A stretch of 64,000 bases of DNA, taken from positions 32,577,229 to 32,641,228 of the forward strand of contig CM049314.1 in NCBI GenBank assembly GCA_026874595.1. The letters are read 5' to 3'. The notes beneath the pieces were generated by a model that had not been told where the DNA came from, did not search any database, and saw only the letters and a list, made by a program, of their open reading frames with translations. This DNA comes from Sipunculus nudus. Taxonomy: Eukaryota; Annelida; Sipuncula; Golfingiida; Sipunculidae. A program made the position numbers and the translations under genes. This document shows positions 47,708 to 60,082 of the stretch, piece by piece (the first letter of the stretch is position 1; each line of letters begins with the position of its first letter).

Positions 47708-49967
47708 TAGCTCAGCTGACTGTAAGTCAGCTGAGGTATGGGTATAGGAATGGCGCTTTGTCCGTCGTCCGTCCGGGCGTCTGGCCGTCCGTTAGCAGGG
47801 CACATATTGTAACTGCTGGTCCTGGAAACTTCTAAGTGAACATCCAGGGAGGTCAATAAAAAATCTCCTTGGAACCTGAAATTAGGTCACTGCGACCTAT
47901 ATTCTCCGAGCTATGGGGCTTGAAAGTAGCCCCCCCCCCCTAGAAAAATAAAAAAAAATATACAAAACCTCCAATATCTTGATAATTAATGCATAGATTG
48001 TCATGAATCTTGCCTTGAATTTTGACCATGACTAGTTTTGTCAGTTCCCATAAACTGGTGGCGCCACCTGCATTTTTAGATAATTTAACGAATATTTTTC
48101 GTCAGTTTCTCAGCTGTGATTACATCTAGTGTCTCAAAACCTGATGTGTTTACTGATCACAAGTGGATGCCCTGTAGTAATCACCCTGTCTGTCTGACTG
48201 TTTGTCTGTCTGCCTGTCTGTCCATCCGTCCATCCACACAAATTTGTTTCCAGATGATAACTCGAGGTTGGATTGACATATGGATTTCAAACTTGACTTA
48301 CACATGGCCCACTACTAAAGCAAGAACATATATGATTTTGGGGTCACGAGGTCAACGGTCAAGGTCACAGGACTCACTTATTAAAAAAGATTATGGCTGC
48401 ATTTTAAGCCAAGCTTTTCATCTCAAACTTTCAATCTTGCGCATTGAGCAGACTTGCCAGTATGGGGAGAGCATAAATGAATTTGGGGTCAAAAGTCAAG
48501 GTCACAGGGGCCATCTGTTCACGAATTAGTTTTCAGATGAAAACTCCAGTTTAGTTTGACATATTGGTTTCAAACTTAAGTGATATATAGCTCACCACTA
48601 AAGTAAGAACCGTTTTGATTTTGGGGTCCAATGGTCAAAGTTCAAGTAAACTGTGTTGATTTTTGGGTCCAGTGGTCAAAGGCCAAAGTCACAGGACCCA
48701 TTTCTTTTAAAAGAATGCATATGCATTTGAAGCCAAACTTTTCATCGCAACCTTCCATCTTCAAGATATTGCTGACCTGTCAATAGGGGAAGATTGTGTT
48801 CGATTTTGGGGTCATAGGGTCAAAGGTCGAGGTAACAGGGCCCATTCATTCACAAATTAGTTTATGGATGATAATTCTGCTTTGGATGTTGATTGATTTG
48901 GGGGTCACAAGGTCAAAGGTCATGGTCACAGGGGCCCATCTGTCCACAAATTTGTTTCTGGATGATAACTCCAGTTTGGATTGGCATATTGGTTTCAATT
49001 TTGACTTGTATAAATATGACCCACCAATAATTTAAGAACCCTTTTGATTTTGGGGTCATAAGGCCAAAGGTCAAGGTCACAGGACCTACTTCTTTAAAAA
49101 GATTCTGTCCCAAACCTTCTATCTTCCAGATGTTGCTCACCTGCCAGTAGTGGAAGTAACTTACGGATTTTGGGTGACAAGGTCAAAGGCCAAAGGTCAA
49201 GGTCATGGGGCCATCTATAAACATATTAGTTTTCAGATGATAAACACCAGTTTGGTTTGAAATATTGGTTTCAAACTTGACTTATTTATGGCCCACCGCT
49301 AAAGTATGAACTGTTGATTCTGAGATCATGAGATCAAAGGTCAAGGTCACAGGACCCACTACTTTAGAAAGATTGTGGATGCATTTTAAGCCAAACTTTT
49401 CATCTCAATCCTTCCATCATCACCATGTGGTGCACCTGGCAATATATATATATATATCCCTTTTCAGTGTCTCTGAGTGACATATTCAAACATATATATA
49501 GATATATTATATTAATATATGATTATCATATATATAAATATATGCTTAATCATATTTCAAATAATTATAATATTATAATAGAAAATGTTATTTTGTGAAT
49601 TCTAAGCAAGGTTTAGATGTAACAGTTTTTAGTTAAAGGATCCAAAGTCTTTAATTCTATTTATCAATACAGTTCATTTGCAATATTATAATATTATTCT
49701 CTGAAAAGTGCGGGGGATGATTACATGGGCCATCCCCCCTTGCCAAAAATGGGGGGTATATATACCCCCCATCCCCCCTATACTGACGCCCCTGGGCTAA
49801 GGTCACAGGGCCCATCCATTCACAAATTAGTTTATGGATGATAACTCAAGTTTGGGAAAACAGGTTGGCTTAAAACTGATGACATGACCAATATTTTGGA
49901 ATACCTAATAAACATATATCCTTATAGACAAATGCAGCTGAGCGTCCAGACCCATGGGTCCCTAGTT
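47708..49967 (+). mobile_element. Helitron-like/pearl-like element E1 with AGGTCA-rich core repeats
   Basis: The head is TAGCTCAGCTGAC with an exact 10-bp stem and 5-base loop (47711-47735). GTCCGTCGTCCGTCC-type sequence follows, then several diverged core units of about 250-300 bases. Each unit has GATGATAACTC, TTTGGGGTCA, AAGGTCAAAGGTCAAGGTCA and ACAGGRCCCA, and most add AAGCCAAACTTTTCATC. It ends with GCAGCTGAGCG and the palindrome GACCCATGGGTC (49949-49960) before CCTAGTT. A (TA)n-led segment (49441-49795) interrupts the core. Tandem cores between structured ends recall the pearl family of bivalves, which others class with non-autonomous Helitron-like elements. No Rep/helicase gene. Confidence 0.7.
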
Positions 49968-51305
49968 ATCCCATATGATGCAATAAGATTAAGATTATTA
50001 TTATATATAAATGAGAATTTATGCAGACCAGGTACTATTTTAATCTTCTCGTCAATTTTTGTGCTGACATCTTATGAAGGATATAAGGTGACCTTTCTTA
50101 AATAACAGTGCTACTTCATTATGTATGCCGTTAATCTGTTCTAGGTAAGAGCGAGAGATCGAAAGGGTATGAAAATACAGCCATACTGCCAGCAATATTT
50201 TACATTTTTGCAGGGTCAACTTTTTTCTAGCTGCTCGGACCTTTACCATGGATTTCATTGAAGTCATAGTGGTCATGAGCCTTCCTTTGCTCATTAACGC
50301 GATAAAGCAGCGACATAGGGGACTCTCAAACTGATTAATTCATGCGTGACCTTGACCTATATTAATAGATAATTTTCCGTTTTAGTACCTGACGTAATTT
50401 TATTGAAATGCTATATCAGGCATGTCTTGTCTATTGTTTTATATAATAGAATTGCATTTACCCAATTTACACACTTTTCTGTAATTAGGTCACTGTGACA
50501 GAGTTGGAACTAGGGAATTAGGTCAACAGCTTACCTTAAACCATGCCATTGGCTTTGCTAATAAAAACTCGAGTTTATCAGACTTTAATTCTATTTATCA
50601 ATACAGTTCATTTGCAATATTATAATATTATTCTCTGAAAAGTGCGGGGGATGATTACATGGGCCATCCCCCCTTGCCAAAAAACGGGGGTATATATACC
50701 CCCCATCCCCCCTATACTGACGCCCCTGGGCTAAGGTCACAGGGCCCATCCATTCACAAATTAGTTTATGGATCGAGAGATCGAAAGGGTATGAAAATAC
50801 AGCCATACTGCCAGCAATATTTTACATTTTTGCAGGGTCAACTTTTTTCTAGCTGCTCGGACCTTTACCATGGATTTCATTGAAGTCATAGTGGTCATGA
50901 GCCTTCCTTTGCTCATTAACGCGATAAAGCAGCGACATAGGGGACTCTCAAACTGATTAATTCATGCGTGACCTTGACCTATATTAATAGATAATTTTCC
51001 GTTTTAGTACCTGACGTAATTTTATTGAAATGCTATATCAGGCATGTCTTGTCTATTGTTTTATATAATAGAATTGCATTTACCCAATTTACACACTTTT
51101 CTGTAATTAGGTCACTGTGACAGAGTTGGAACTAGGGAATTAGGTCAACAGCTTACCTTAAACCATGCCATTGGCTTTGCTAATAAAAACTCGAGTTTAT
51201 CAGACTTTAATTCTATTTATCAATACAGTTCATTTGCAATATTATAATATTATTCTCTGAAAAGTGCGGGGGATGATTACATGGGCCATCCCCCCTTGCC
51301 AAAAA
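49649..51305 (+). repeat. Near-identical local tandem duplication (units of 934 and 622 bp)
   Basis: The 191-base block 49649-49839 recurs at 50583-50773 (offset 934). The 532-base block 50152-50683 recurs at 50774-51305 (offset 622). Hardly any differences are visible. The second unit is the first minus 312 bases (49840-50151), which include the 3' end of E1. Such identity beside ancient decayed repeats means a recent duplication with deletion, or an assembly error. Confidence 0.9.
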
Positions 51306-52071
51306 TGGCAGACTCTGTATTTTTATAACTATGTATTACATTAATTCTTTTAGTCACGACCTTGACCCTTGTCCTCAAGGTCAGGTCACAGTGGTCATTG
51401 GCATCCTTTACTCGGAAGAACTTGGAAGTTTTCAATGGATTTGGATCAAATTTTGGAAAAGCATCGACGTATCATGCTCTCAAACTGATTAAATTTTGGT
51501 TGACCTTGACCTTTAGTTTATCTGATTTATCTGATTTTTTTTTTTTTGACTTTGACACCTGCATGTAGTAAAGAAATATTAGTAATCATGTGGTAGGGAA
51601 ATGCATTCCCAGGCATGTCAAGCCAAGCAAGTCCATAATTCTTATACATACTCGAGTACTTGAGGCGGGGTAATTTTCACCGAGTTTACATGGCCTGAGT
51701 TCAGTTTCGTTTAATCTGACAAATGGCGCCCCTACAACCCCCATTCTTGAAATGATGTCATATATCCCAGAATTGATGGGAAACTATGGAAAAAGGTTAG
51801 GTCACACGTTGCATACTCCTTGACAGTTCAAGACAGATGTTTGTCCGAAACGGCTATTTTTCGATTCACGGCCATAGAGGAGTAGATTGCGTGACAACGG
51901 TTAAATGCCACCACCGTCAGTTTCATGATACATGTATCCATTCCACCCGCTAATTCCTGATGGTAGCTTTGCTCTACAGCCTGTATTATCAGGTTGAATA
52001 CAGAACGCTTAACACTGCATATGGCTCAGTATTTCACATCTAGACTATACCGGTATTTCCATGCTGTTTTA
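51306..52071. other. Repeat-derived sequence, no gene
   Basis: 51340-51530 is a diverged core unit (GACCTTGACCCTTG, GTCACAGTGGTCATTGGCAT, CTCTCAAACTGATTAA) related to 50230-50360. The rest is unrecognised. Confidence 0.5.
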
Positions 52072-53896
52072 TTAGCTCAGCTGACTATAAGTCATCTGAG
52101 CTATAGTCGTGGTCCTTTGTCCGTCGTCCGTTCGTCTGGCCGTCCGGCCGTCCGTCCGTTAACAGGGCACGTTTTAAAACCGTTGGACCTACGAATCCAA
52201 AATTCTGCATACCATTAGATGTCCCAAAAATCTCCTACCATACCAAAAATTGGGTCATTAGAACTTCGTTCCTTTGAGATATTAAGGAAAAACCTCCGTT
52301 TTTCATAAAAAAGCCATTGTTACACTTCAAGGCTGTCAAAACCACTGATCTGTTTTTTATCATATTTAGTATTCATATTCTTCCATACATTTTCTGTGCA
52401 CATACCAAAAATTAGGTCAGTATTGGGTATTATTTGGAAGTTATGGGCCCAAATATAATGCAATTTTTAAAAAATCAGGAAATATATTTGCTCACTTAAC
52501 ATGAGAATTGCTGAAGTTGGAGACTTTTTTTCAGGAATATAACTTTATTTAATCAAGATGTAAGTTTACCCAAAATTAGATCTGAATTTTGCAAATTTTT
52601 CAAGTTATTAGCATAAATAAAAAATCAAAACCTTAAATTTTGTCCAACTTTGGCAATGGAACGTTTTTTTTCTGTAAGCACTGTTGATTTATTTTTCAAA
52701 GCGTATATACATAAGGATTTAATCTTTTAAAATCTGAAATTTCAAAGGAATTGTTTGAAAAGAGTAGCTTTTATTCAAGTTTTCATACACCATGTCAAGT
52801 GTTGTTTACATCTAGCCCACCAATAGCTAGTAGTACAGCCTTCACTTGCATTATGTAACCCACCCCAGGCAGCTTGCCTTGGCAACTACTAGCAGGCTTC
52901 CCCTCCGCCCTGAACTCCCCCCCCCCCCCCCCCCCAAGCTGGTGCATAAACTAGATGAATGTTATAATTTTCTGTATTTTATTTTATTCTTGGCTTTGCT
53001 GCACTTTAGATTTTGTATTGTACCACCAGGGTTATAATGATTAAAGTGCACATTTAATTGTCCACAAAGTGATGTTTTGCTTTGAAAGTGTGGATGTTCA
53101 TCAGATAAGTAATGCTTCACTTCAGAAGAGTAAAACTTCACCAAGTGTGAAATTGAATATTAATTCCAGTAATTAATTATACCGGAAATTGTAATTAGCA
53201 TAATGATATTGTTTGTCCCTCATTCAACCAACAGTGTGTATACTTTATTTGAAAAGATGTTTTTATTTTATCAAATTTACTGAATCTTTTATTTTATTTC
53301 GGTGAATAAAATTAAGCATATACTGAAAACTCCAATGAGCAAAACTGTTTAATGGGGATGCAAGGAATAATCTTGTAGATGCCATGTTTTGGCATTATTT
53401 TCTTTTAAATTCAGTTTAAACATTTGATTTAAAAATAATAAAATATATGTGTATGCATAATATGACCCAATATGAGCTACAATCTGGATATATAATGATT
53501 GCAACTTAGAATTATAATATTTTAACTTATATTTTCAGTTTTTTATTACAAATTTATAACATTTGTAAATAAAAAAAAAATGAATTAGATAAAAACTATT
53601 AATGGAAAAAGTGGATATGTTAAAAAACAGGTTTATATATAAACTTAAATACATTATTCCCTTGAAAGTGAAATAAAGGTATTAATCCATTCTGTCCACT
53701 TGCCTGTCCATCTGTTAATTTTTCATATGCATCACAGTATCTCAAAACTTTTACTGTTTTATTTCATGACAGTCTTGTCAGAGTATTAGTTTGCAATCAC
53801 ATTTTTAGAACCTAACTATAACCAAGTAGGAGCGCCCCTTTCCTCTTCTCATATGCTTATATAAATGAAAAACATTACAATTTGAATAGAATATTT
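52072..53896 (+). mobile_element. Helitron-like element E2 (head plus body)
   Basis: It starts TAGCTCAGCTGACTATAAGT, then a GTCCGTC block (52118-52160). The body aligns with 61389-62260, including GGACCTACGAATCCAAAATT, ACCAAAAATTGGGTCA, TTTTATTCAAGTTTTCA and AGGCTTCCCCT followed by a C run (52919-52935). About 780 bases at 52936-53715 are absent from the other copy and may be an insertion or an internal part lost there. Its own 3' end is probably one of the GACCCATGGGTC sites further on (57620 to 58295). Confidence 0.6.
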
Positions 53897-55020
53897 TTAG
53901 CTCAGCTGACTTTCAGTCATGCTGGGCTATAGCGATGGGTCTTTGTCCGGCGTCCTTCCGTCTGTCCGTCCGGCCGTCCGTCCGTCCGTTAGCAAGGCAC
54001 AAATAGTACCATAGGGGCTAGGGCCATGAACCCTATGCAGTCTTAGAGGTTCTAAAAAGATCTCCTTGCAAACCTGAAATTAGGTCACTGCGACCTATAT
54101 TCTCGTAGTTATGGGGTATGCTTGCACCCTTTAGCCAAAATTTTCATCCCAAACCTTCCATCTTTCACATACAGCTCACCTACCAACTGGGGAAGAACCA
54201 TAATTATTTTGAGGTCACAAGGTCAAAGGTCAAGGTCACAGAACCAATTTCTTTGAAAAGCCTCAGGATGCATTTTAAGCCAAACCTTTCATCCCAATTT
54301 TTTATCTTTCACATATAGCTCACCTAATAAGTGGGAGAAGAATCCTATAGATGTTGAGGTCACAAGGTCAAAGGTCAGATTCACAGGATCCACTTCTTTG
54401 AAAAGGTTGTGGACACATTTCAAGCTAGACCTTTCATTCCAAACCTTTCAGCACTGATATCGCTTCTCTGCCAACAGGGGAAAAGACCTGTTGATTTTGA
54501 GGTTAAAGGTCAAGTTCACAGCACCCTCTTCTTGCGTTGAGTCATTTTCAGCAAACTTTTCAATCTATACTTTCCATCTGTCATATATGGCTTACCTACC
54601 AATAGGAGAAGAAGCCTATTGATGTTGAGTTCAAAAGGTCTCAAGGTCAAGGTCACAATATTGTTCTAAATGCTTGTGAACATATTTCAAGTGAAACTGT
54701 TCAACCCAAACCTTCAGTCTTTTACATATGCCATATCTATGCATCACTGAATTTGATTCAAACTTCATATTTATGGGTCTTTTTGCATGAAGAAATAACT
54801 AATTGATTTTGAGGTCAGCTGGTCAGGAGGTTAAAGGTTGCAGGTCTAAGTTATTCACTCATTGGTTGCCAAGTAATTACACCCGGCCAGATGTAAGTGG
54901 TTAGTAGTTACCCATCATTTAGAAAGAATCCAGTTGATATGTGGGCAAAAGGCCAAGGTCATAGGTCAGGGATGTTCACAATAACTTATTTTGTAGACCA
55001 TCTCTATTTTTCTTGTTTTT
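53897..55020 (+). mobile_element. Helitron-like element E3 (head and core repeats)
   Basis: A head TTAGCTCAGCTGAC, GGGCTATAGCGATGG and GTCCGTCC repeats are followed by four or five core units with AAGCCAAACCTTTCATCCC, AGCTCACCTA and GAGGTCACAAGGTCAAAGGT. It resembles E1 in its cores and E2 in its head. It runs into the next element at 55021 without showing an end. Confidence 0.6.
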
Positions 55021-56352
55021 ATGCCCCTGCCACAAAGTGGCCGGGGCATATAGTTTTACCCATGTCCGTCATTCCGTCATTCCGAAATCCAACAGTAGTA
55101 CGGACTTTTTTTCGCCGCCTGCAGATATTGGCCTGATTTTTGTTGTGTGGGCAGATAATGACCAGTTACAGATCGAGTTCGCGTTTCGTCCCGGTTGACC
55201 TCCTTTTGACCGTTTTATGGCTCTTAAACTTAGAAAAATTCATGAAAAATAGAAATTTTCATGAAAAAAAAATACATGTACAGCCGTTTTTAGCCCTCAG
55301 CTCATAGGCTGATGGGCTATTGTCGTCACCCAAGCTGTCCGTCTGTCCATCTGTCTGTCCGGTGTCTGTCCGTCCGTCCGTCTGTTCCGCGTCTGTTAAC
55401 TTTTACCTTGTGAGCGGGATATCTCTAAAAGGATTCACCGTTGGAATTTTATTTCATCAGTGAAGATGTATATCGATAAAATCTCGGTCAAGTTCGATGA
55501 TGGGTGACCTTGACCCATTTTTCTACATTTTAGAGCTGATTATAGAAAAACACTCAGAAGTTTATATCTCAGGAACCATTGTGTGGATTTTTACAAAACT
55601 TACTATGATCATTGGGACTGATGGTCTGTATGTGCTGCACAATTGTGGTGGCGCCACCTGCAATTTCTGATTTTTTTATGAAATTTTATCGGATTTTTTC
55701 AATTTTGGCCTTTTGTGCAGGATATCTCCAAAGGTATTCAACACAGGAACTTCATTTCTTCAGTGCTCTTGCATTATATTTACAAAATCTTGGTCAAGTT
55801 CAAAGATGGGTGATCTTGACCTACTTTTCAAGGTCACAGAGCTTAGTATAGAAAAAAACTTAGGAGCTTATTTCTCAGGAAGCATTTGGTGGATTGTTAT
55901 GAAACATGGTATATACCTGTCCAGTTTAAATTTATAAATGATTATCAACTTTTGTTAATATTCTAGTTTCGCAATGCAATGCTTACAGATACTGGCCTAA
56001 TGTTTGGTCTGTGGGCGCATAATGACCACTTACAGATAGAGTTCGCGTTTCGTCCCAGTTAACCTATTTTTCACCATATGACAGATCCTGAACATAGAAA
56101 ATTTCATGAAAGACAGAAATTTTGATGAAAAATGCACCTATATGGACTTTTTTTCACAATGCCTGCAGATACTGGCCTGATTTTTGGTGTGTTGCTTGAT
56201 AATGACCCTTTACAGATCGAGTTTGCATTTTGCCCTTGTTGACCTACTTTTTACCAAACAACACTTCCTGAACTTAAAAAATTTTACAAAATTTATCAAA
56301 TGTTTCTAATTTGCCCCAGGGGGGGGCATTCGTGTCGTTCCGACACATCTAG
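55021..56352 (+). mobile_element. Helitron-like element E5 with 3' hairpin and CTAG end
   Basis: It opens with the hairpin ATGCCCCTGCCAC-AAA-GTGGCCGGGGCAT (55021-55049) and GTCCGTCATTCCGTC. It has about 170-200-base tandem units (about 55100-55290, 55965-56140, 56140-56310) with GCAGATATTGGCCTGATTTTT and ATAATGACCAGTTACAGATC. It ends GGGGGGCATTCGTGTCG-TTC-CGACACATCTAG followed by T (hairpin 56332-56346, CTAG 56349-56352). A terminal hairpin just before CTAG with T next is the classical Helitron 3' terminus. Non-autonomous: no Rep/helicase frame. Confidence 0.7.
55292..55964 (+). mobile_element. Element with AGCCCTCAGC head, inserted between units of E5
   Basis: The head hairpin AGCCCTCAGCTCATAGGCTG followed by ATGGGCT (55292-55318) precedes GTCCGTC/GTCTGTCC repeats and text such as GGATATCTC and TGGTCAAGTTC, which occurs twice. 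It splits the first and second tandem units of E5, so it arrived later. The right boundary is approximate. Confidence 0.5.
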
Positions 56353-56768
56353 TCTTGTACATATAACCATATGGCACTCACAACTGGTACATCTCACTAT
56401 GTGCCCATAATTGTCAGTGACACTTGTGATATATGACTCCCTTTTGTATCAGCTCATGGAGTGATAAGGATATATCATTAGTGCATAACAAAAACACTGT
56501 TGCCGGAATGCTTTGGCCAGGCATTAAGACTATGAGAGTTAAGTGTTAAGTTTAGCTACTGATTTATAAAATGATGGGAACATTTTGCAGTTTATATCAT
56601 GGAATCATAGCAATAAACTTAGTTTTCTAGATATCTGAATATTATTATACAAATCATCAGATATACCAGCGTTTGTATTGATAATATGTGGGTCTGTACC
56701 TGGATTTAGGATGGCTTTATTTGATTACAAGACTCTTAGTGATGCTTTCTGCATTTCTTTTCTTTTAG

Positions 56769-56822
56769 GTTTTGCAGTTTACCTACCCTGCTGACCCCAT
56801 TGAAAAGCAAGCTGATAATTAA
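56769..56822 (+). CDS. Candidate terminal exon (unidentified protein)
   Basis: A strong acceptor (TTTCTTTTCTTTTAG) is followed by 17 codons reading VLQFTYPADPIEKQADN and a TAA at 56820-56822. The peptide is charged, unbiased and protein-like, unlike most short frames here. An AATAAA lies at about 57231, some 410 bases downstream, and could be the poly(A) signal. The protein was not recognised and no upstream exon was found in the repeat-filled 5 kb before it. Confidence 0.3.
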   Translation, partial: VLQFTYPADPIEKQADN

Positions 56823-57604
56823 AACAAATTGGACTTGCACTTTTTACATTTGCATGTTCATAAATCTGATATGAGAGCTCTCCAACCTGATCATGCCTTT
56901 TGAATTGTTTTCGACATTCATAACTGTTACATTCTTTGAAGCAATTGCTACAAGTTTAGTGTCTTATTGGAGGATGTGTGACTTGTCAGAAAACCATTAT
57001 GTCTGCCAGGTAGCCATTTTAGAAATCCTTTTGCCAGGACAGTTTCTGTGATTTTTTATGATGTTTGTTCCCTTTTATAGGATGTTTGTTGTTCAATTTC
57101 CGACCTGTCAGAAATCCGATATGGCCACCAGGACACCATCTTTAAATTCCTTTAGAACATCTCAAGAACTATTAAAGTTAATGCAGTGGGATGTATATTA
57201 ATGTAATCTTGCATTGGGTCAAAGATTTCTTAATAAATATTACCATCATTTATGAAAGCTCAGTACAGTTGGCTTGTATTGAATAAAAATTAATATGGAA
57301 GCACCCGTTTCACAATAATTCTTGCATGGATTTCCTTGATCTTTTGCTATATTTTGATCTTATATGTGGCCTGTGTGGTGTTCCTTTTGAGACTGACAGG
57401 TATCGAGCAAGCTGTGGGATTAGTTCCTGATAGCTCAACAACCATACATTTTGCCTCAGACCATCATTTACTATGTTTTAACCAGACATATATGATAAGA
57501 ATTTATGGCAATGTAGAAAGTTTAAACAAAATTGGCATATAGGTTTTGCAGCAATTTTACTAGAAGTTGTGAATTGCAGCCAATGATGTCGCAGGTCATG
57601 CTTG

Positions 57605-57701
57605 GCAGCTGAGCGTCATGACCCATGGGTCACTTGTTCATATTTTGCATTTGCAAAAATTTCAAACTTAAGCTGGGGCCGTGACCCATGGGTCCTTTGT
57701 T
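57605..57701 (+). mobile_element. Two Helitron-like 3' ends
   Basis: GGCAGCTGAGCGTCATGACC with GACCCATGGGTC at 57620-57631 and CACTTGTT, and 52 bases later AAGCTGGGGCCGTGACCC with the same palindrome and CCTTTGTT. They repeat the E1 3' terminus. They are presumably the ends of E2 and/or E3. Confidence 0.6.
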
Positions 57702-58280
57702 TATATTCTGGATTCTCAACATCATTGTTTGGCTAAAACTGAATAAATACCAGACATGGTGCGAATACTTTGCGTATGTATTTGAATACAAATATGAATA
57801 TGTACTCCATTATAAAATTTCATGCATAAGAATGGGAATTCAGGTAAAAATGAAAGTATTTGAATACCAGTGCAAATACTTTCAAAATTTATTCATGAAT
57901 TCATTCATGAATATATTCTATAATATTATTTTAATAATCATTTCAGTTATATTTTATCTTTAAAAAATCATATGATTCTCTTATTATTTTTAATAAAAAT
58001 TATATTTGCCACAATATTTGTTATTAAATTTTAATAAATAGTTAAACTCTTATCTGATATGTGCTGCTTATCAGTTATATGGCCAAGTCAAAATCTGTAT
58101 GACACTAGCACTCCATTTGTTAATAAAATAAATGAAATCAATCTCTTCCCTGTCTCCAAAGAAACTATCAAAATCATACATAAGCTAAACACCAACAACT
58201 CATAATACAGCTTATATTTATTTCCACACAACACCAGCATGTGCCTCATTTCAAAATCATATTTTTTTATCATATATAAC

Positions 58281-58312
58281 AGCTGAGCGCCGTGACCCAT
58301 GGGTCCCTTGTT
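58281..58312 (+). mobile_element. Helitron-like 3' end
   Basis: AGCTGAGCGCCGTGACCCAT followed by GGGTCCCTTGTT. It adjoins the minisatellite that starts at 58316. Confidence 0.6.
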
Positions 58313-58315
58313 GAT

Positions 58316-58783
58316 TTTCCAGAGGTATTACAGTCACACTGTTATAATAGTTAAAATAGTCATAAAACAGCCTGTAATTTAGATTATAGAACTGTCAAGA
58401 GTTATTACAGTTATACTGGTGTAACACTTATAATAGCCATAAACAGCCTATAATTTGGATTATAGAACTTTCCAGAGGTATTACAGGTATAGTGTTATAT
58501 AATTGTAATAGTCATAAAACAGCCTATAATTTGGATTATAGAACTTTCCAGAGGTATTACAGGTATAGTGTTATATAATTGTAATAGTCATAAAACAGCC
58601 TATAATTTGGATTAGGCCTATATATAGAACTTTCCAGAGGTGTTACAGTTATATACTCGTGTAAGACTTATAATAGTCATAAAACAGCTTATAATTTGAA
58701 TTATAGAGCTTTCAAGAGGTTTTTTTTTTCAGTTATACAGTTGAAATAGTTATAATGGTCATAAAACAGCCTATAATAGGATT
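58316..58783. repeat. Minisatellite, about six units of 75-95 bp (left part)
   Basis: Units contain TTTCCAGAGGTATTACAG, TTATAATAGTCATAAAACAG and CCTATAATTTGGATTATAGA. Two neighbouring units (about 58470-58620) are identical or nearly so. The array stops at 58783 and resumes at 60083. Confidence 0.9.
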
Positions 58784-58837
58784 TTCCTTCCAAATACATT
58801 AAAATGATGGATGCCTTTCCATGAATGTGGATTTTGA

Positions 58838-58882
<45 letters not shown>

Positions 58883-60082
58883 GTCCTGCATGCAAATTAT
58901 CAATACAGCTACCTGATAATAAAAACAAAATAGGCTTAAGATGTTTAATTTCAGATTTATTTGTTAATATTTATACTCGGAGAATGCAGTCCAGTTTCGT
59001 CGTAGGATAGATCTGTGTTTCGTCATATATAGGTCAGAAGTCGAGACAGTACAAACATAATGTAGCATTTCCATGTACTCTTTTCATCGCGCTTGCATTC
59101 ATCACGATGAAAAAGGTCGATTCCTGTTCGACATTTTCTGCTCGCTTTTTTGCTCAGTACAGTAAAAAAGTAAACAGTACACCGGATTCAACGAGCGGAA
59201 AAGTGCACATGGGAATAATTTCAGTGCTGTTTTCATCTTGTTGATTTCAAGCGCGATAAAATTTCAGCGTACATGGAAAACCGGCCGTTTTTTTTTCTGC
59301 TTGGGCATTGCAGGTCGGGGATATATATGCATTTAAATTCTGCGTGCTTTCAAACGAGCAGAAAGGCCGAGCAATTTAGAAAGAAACATGAAAGTTTGAG
59401 CATTTCCATGTATATACGCTTTTCAATGCGATGGAAAAAGTCGATTCGTGTTCGACATCTCTGCTCGACTTTTTTTTTCTTTTTTCTTTTTGTTTTCGAC
59501 GTCATTTAGTGCACAAGAACTGATTGTCAGTGCTAACAATAGGTAAAATTCAGCTAATATAAACCTATCGGCCATTTCATTCTAATAATTGAGGCTTTCT
59601 ATGGGGATATAATTTGATAAGAAAATAAACAGTATAACTATGTTGGCCTAACCACATTACGGATCTTCAGATTTGTTACGGATGCAAATTGTACACTGTG
59701 ATCTAATGACATTAATATTATATAATATATGAAGCTTTAACGTCTGAACATTCTTGGACAGAACCATTTGTGTATGTGGGATAATTTTTTAAAGAATATG
59801 ATAAGATTTGATAAAAGTAAAATTTATTAGGTCAAAATTATTTAGACAGTATGTTCAATGTGCACTTTTCCGCTCGCTTAATCCCGGTTGCCGACTGTTT
59901 TTATTGTACTGAGCAAAAAAAGCGTGCAGAAAAGTTAAACAGGAATCGATTTTTTTTCATCGCGATGAATGCAAGCGCGATGTAAAGCGTACATGGAAAT
60001 GCTTCCAACTTGTTTGAACTTTTTCGACTTTTCTGCGCGCAGAAAAGCGCGTAAAAAAGCGTACATGGAAAACGGGCCTTAG
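58784..60082. mobile_element. Foldback element inserted in the minisatellite
   Basis: The arm 59062-59208 (GCATTTCCATGTACTCTTTT, ATCGCGCTTGCATTCATC, GATTCCTGTT, GCTCAGTACA, GAGCGGAAAAGTGCAC) is mirrored by 59852-60010. A third, direct part-copy lies at 59396-59480 and ends with CGTACATGGAAAACSGGCC occur at 59268-59286 and about 60058-60078. A (TA)n tract (58842-58880) lies to the left. No transposase is present. Its insertion splits the minisatellite. Confidence 0.75.
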
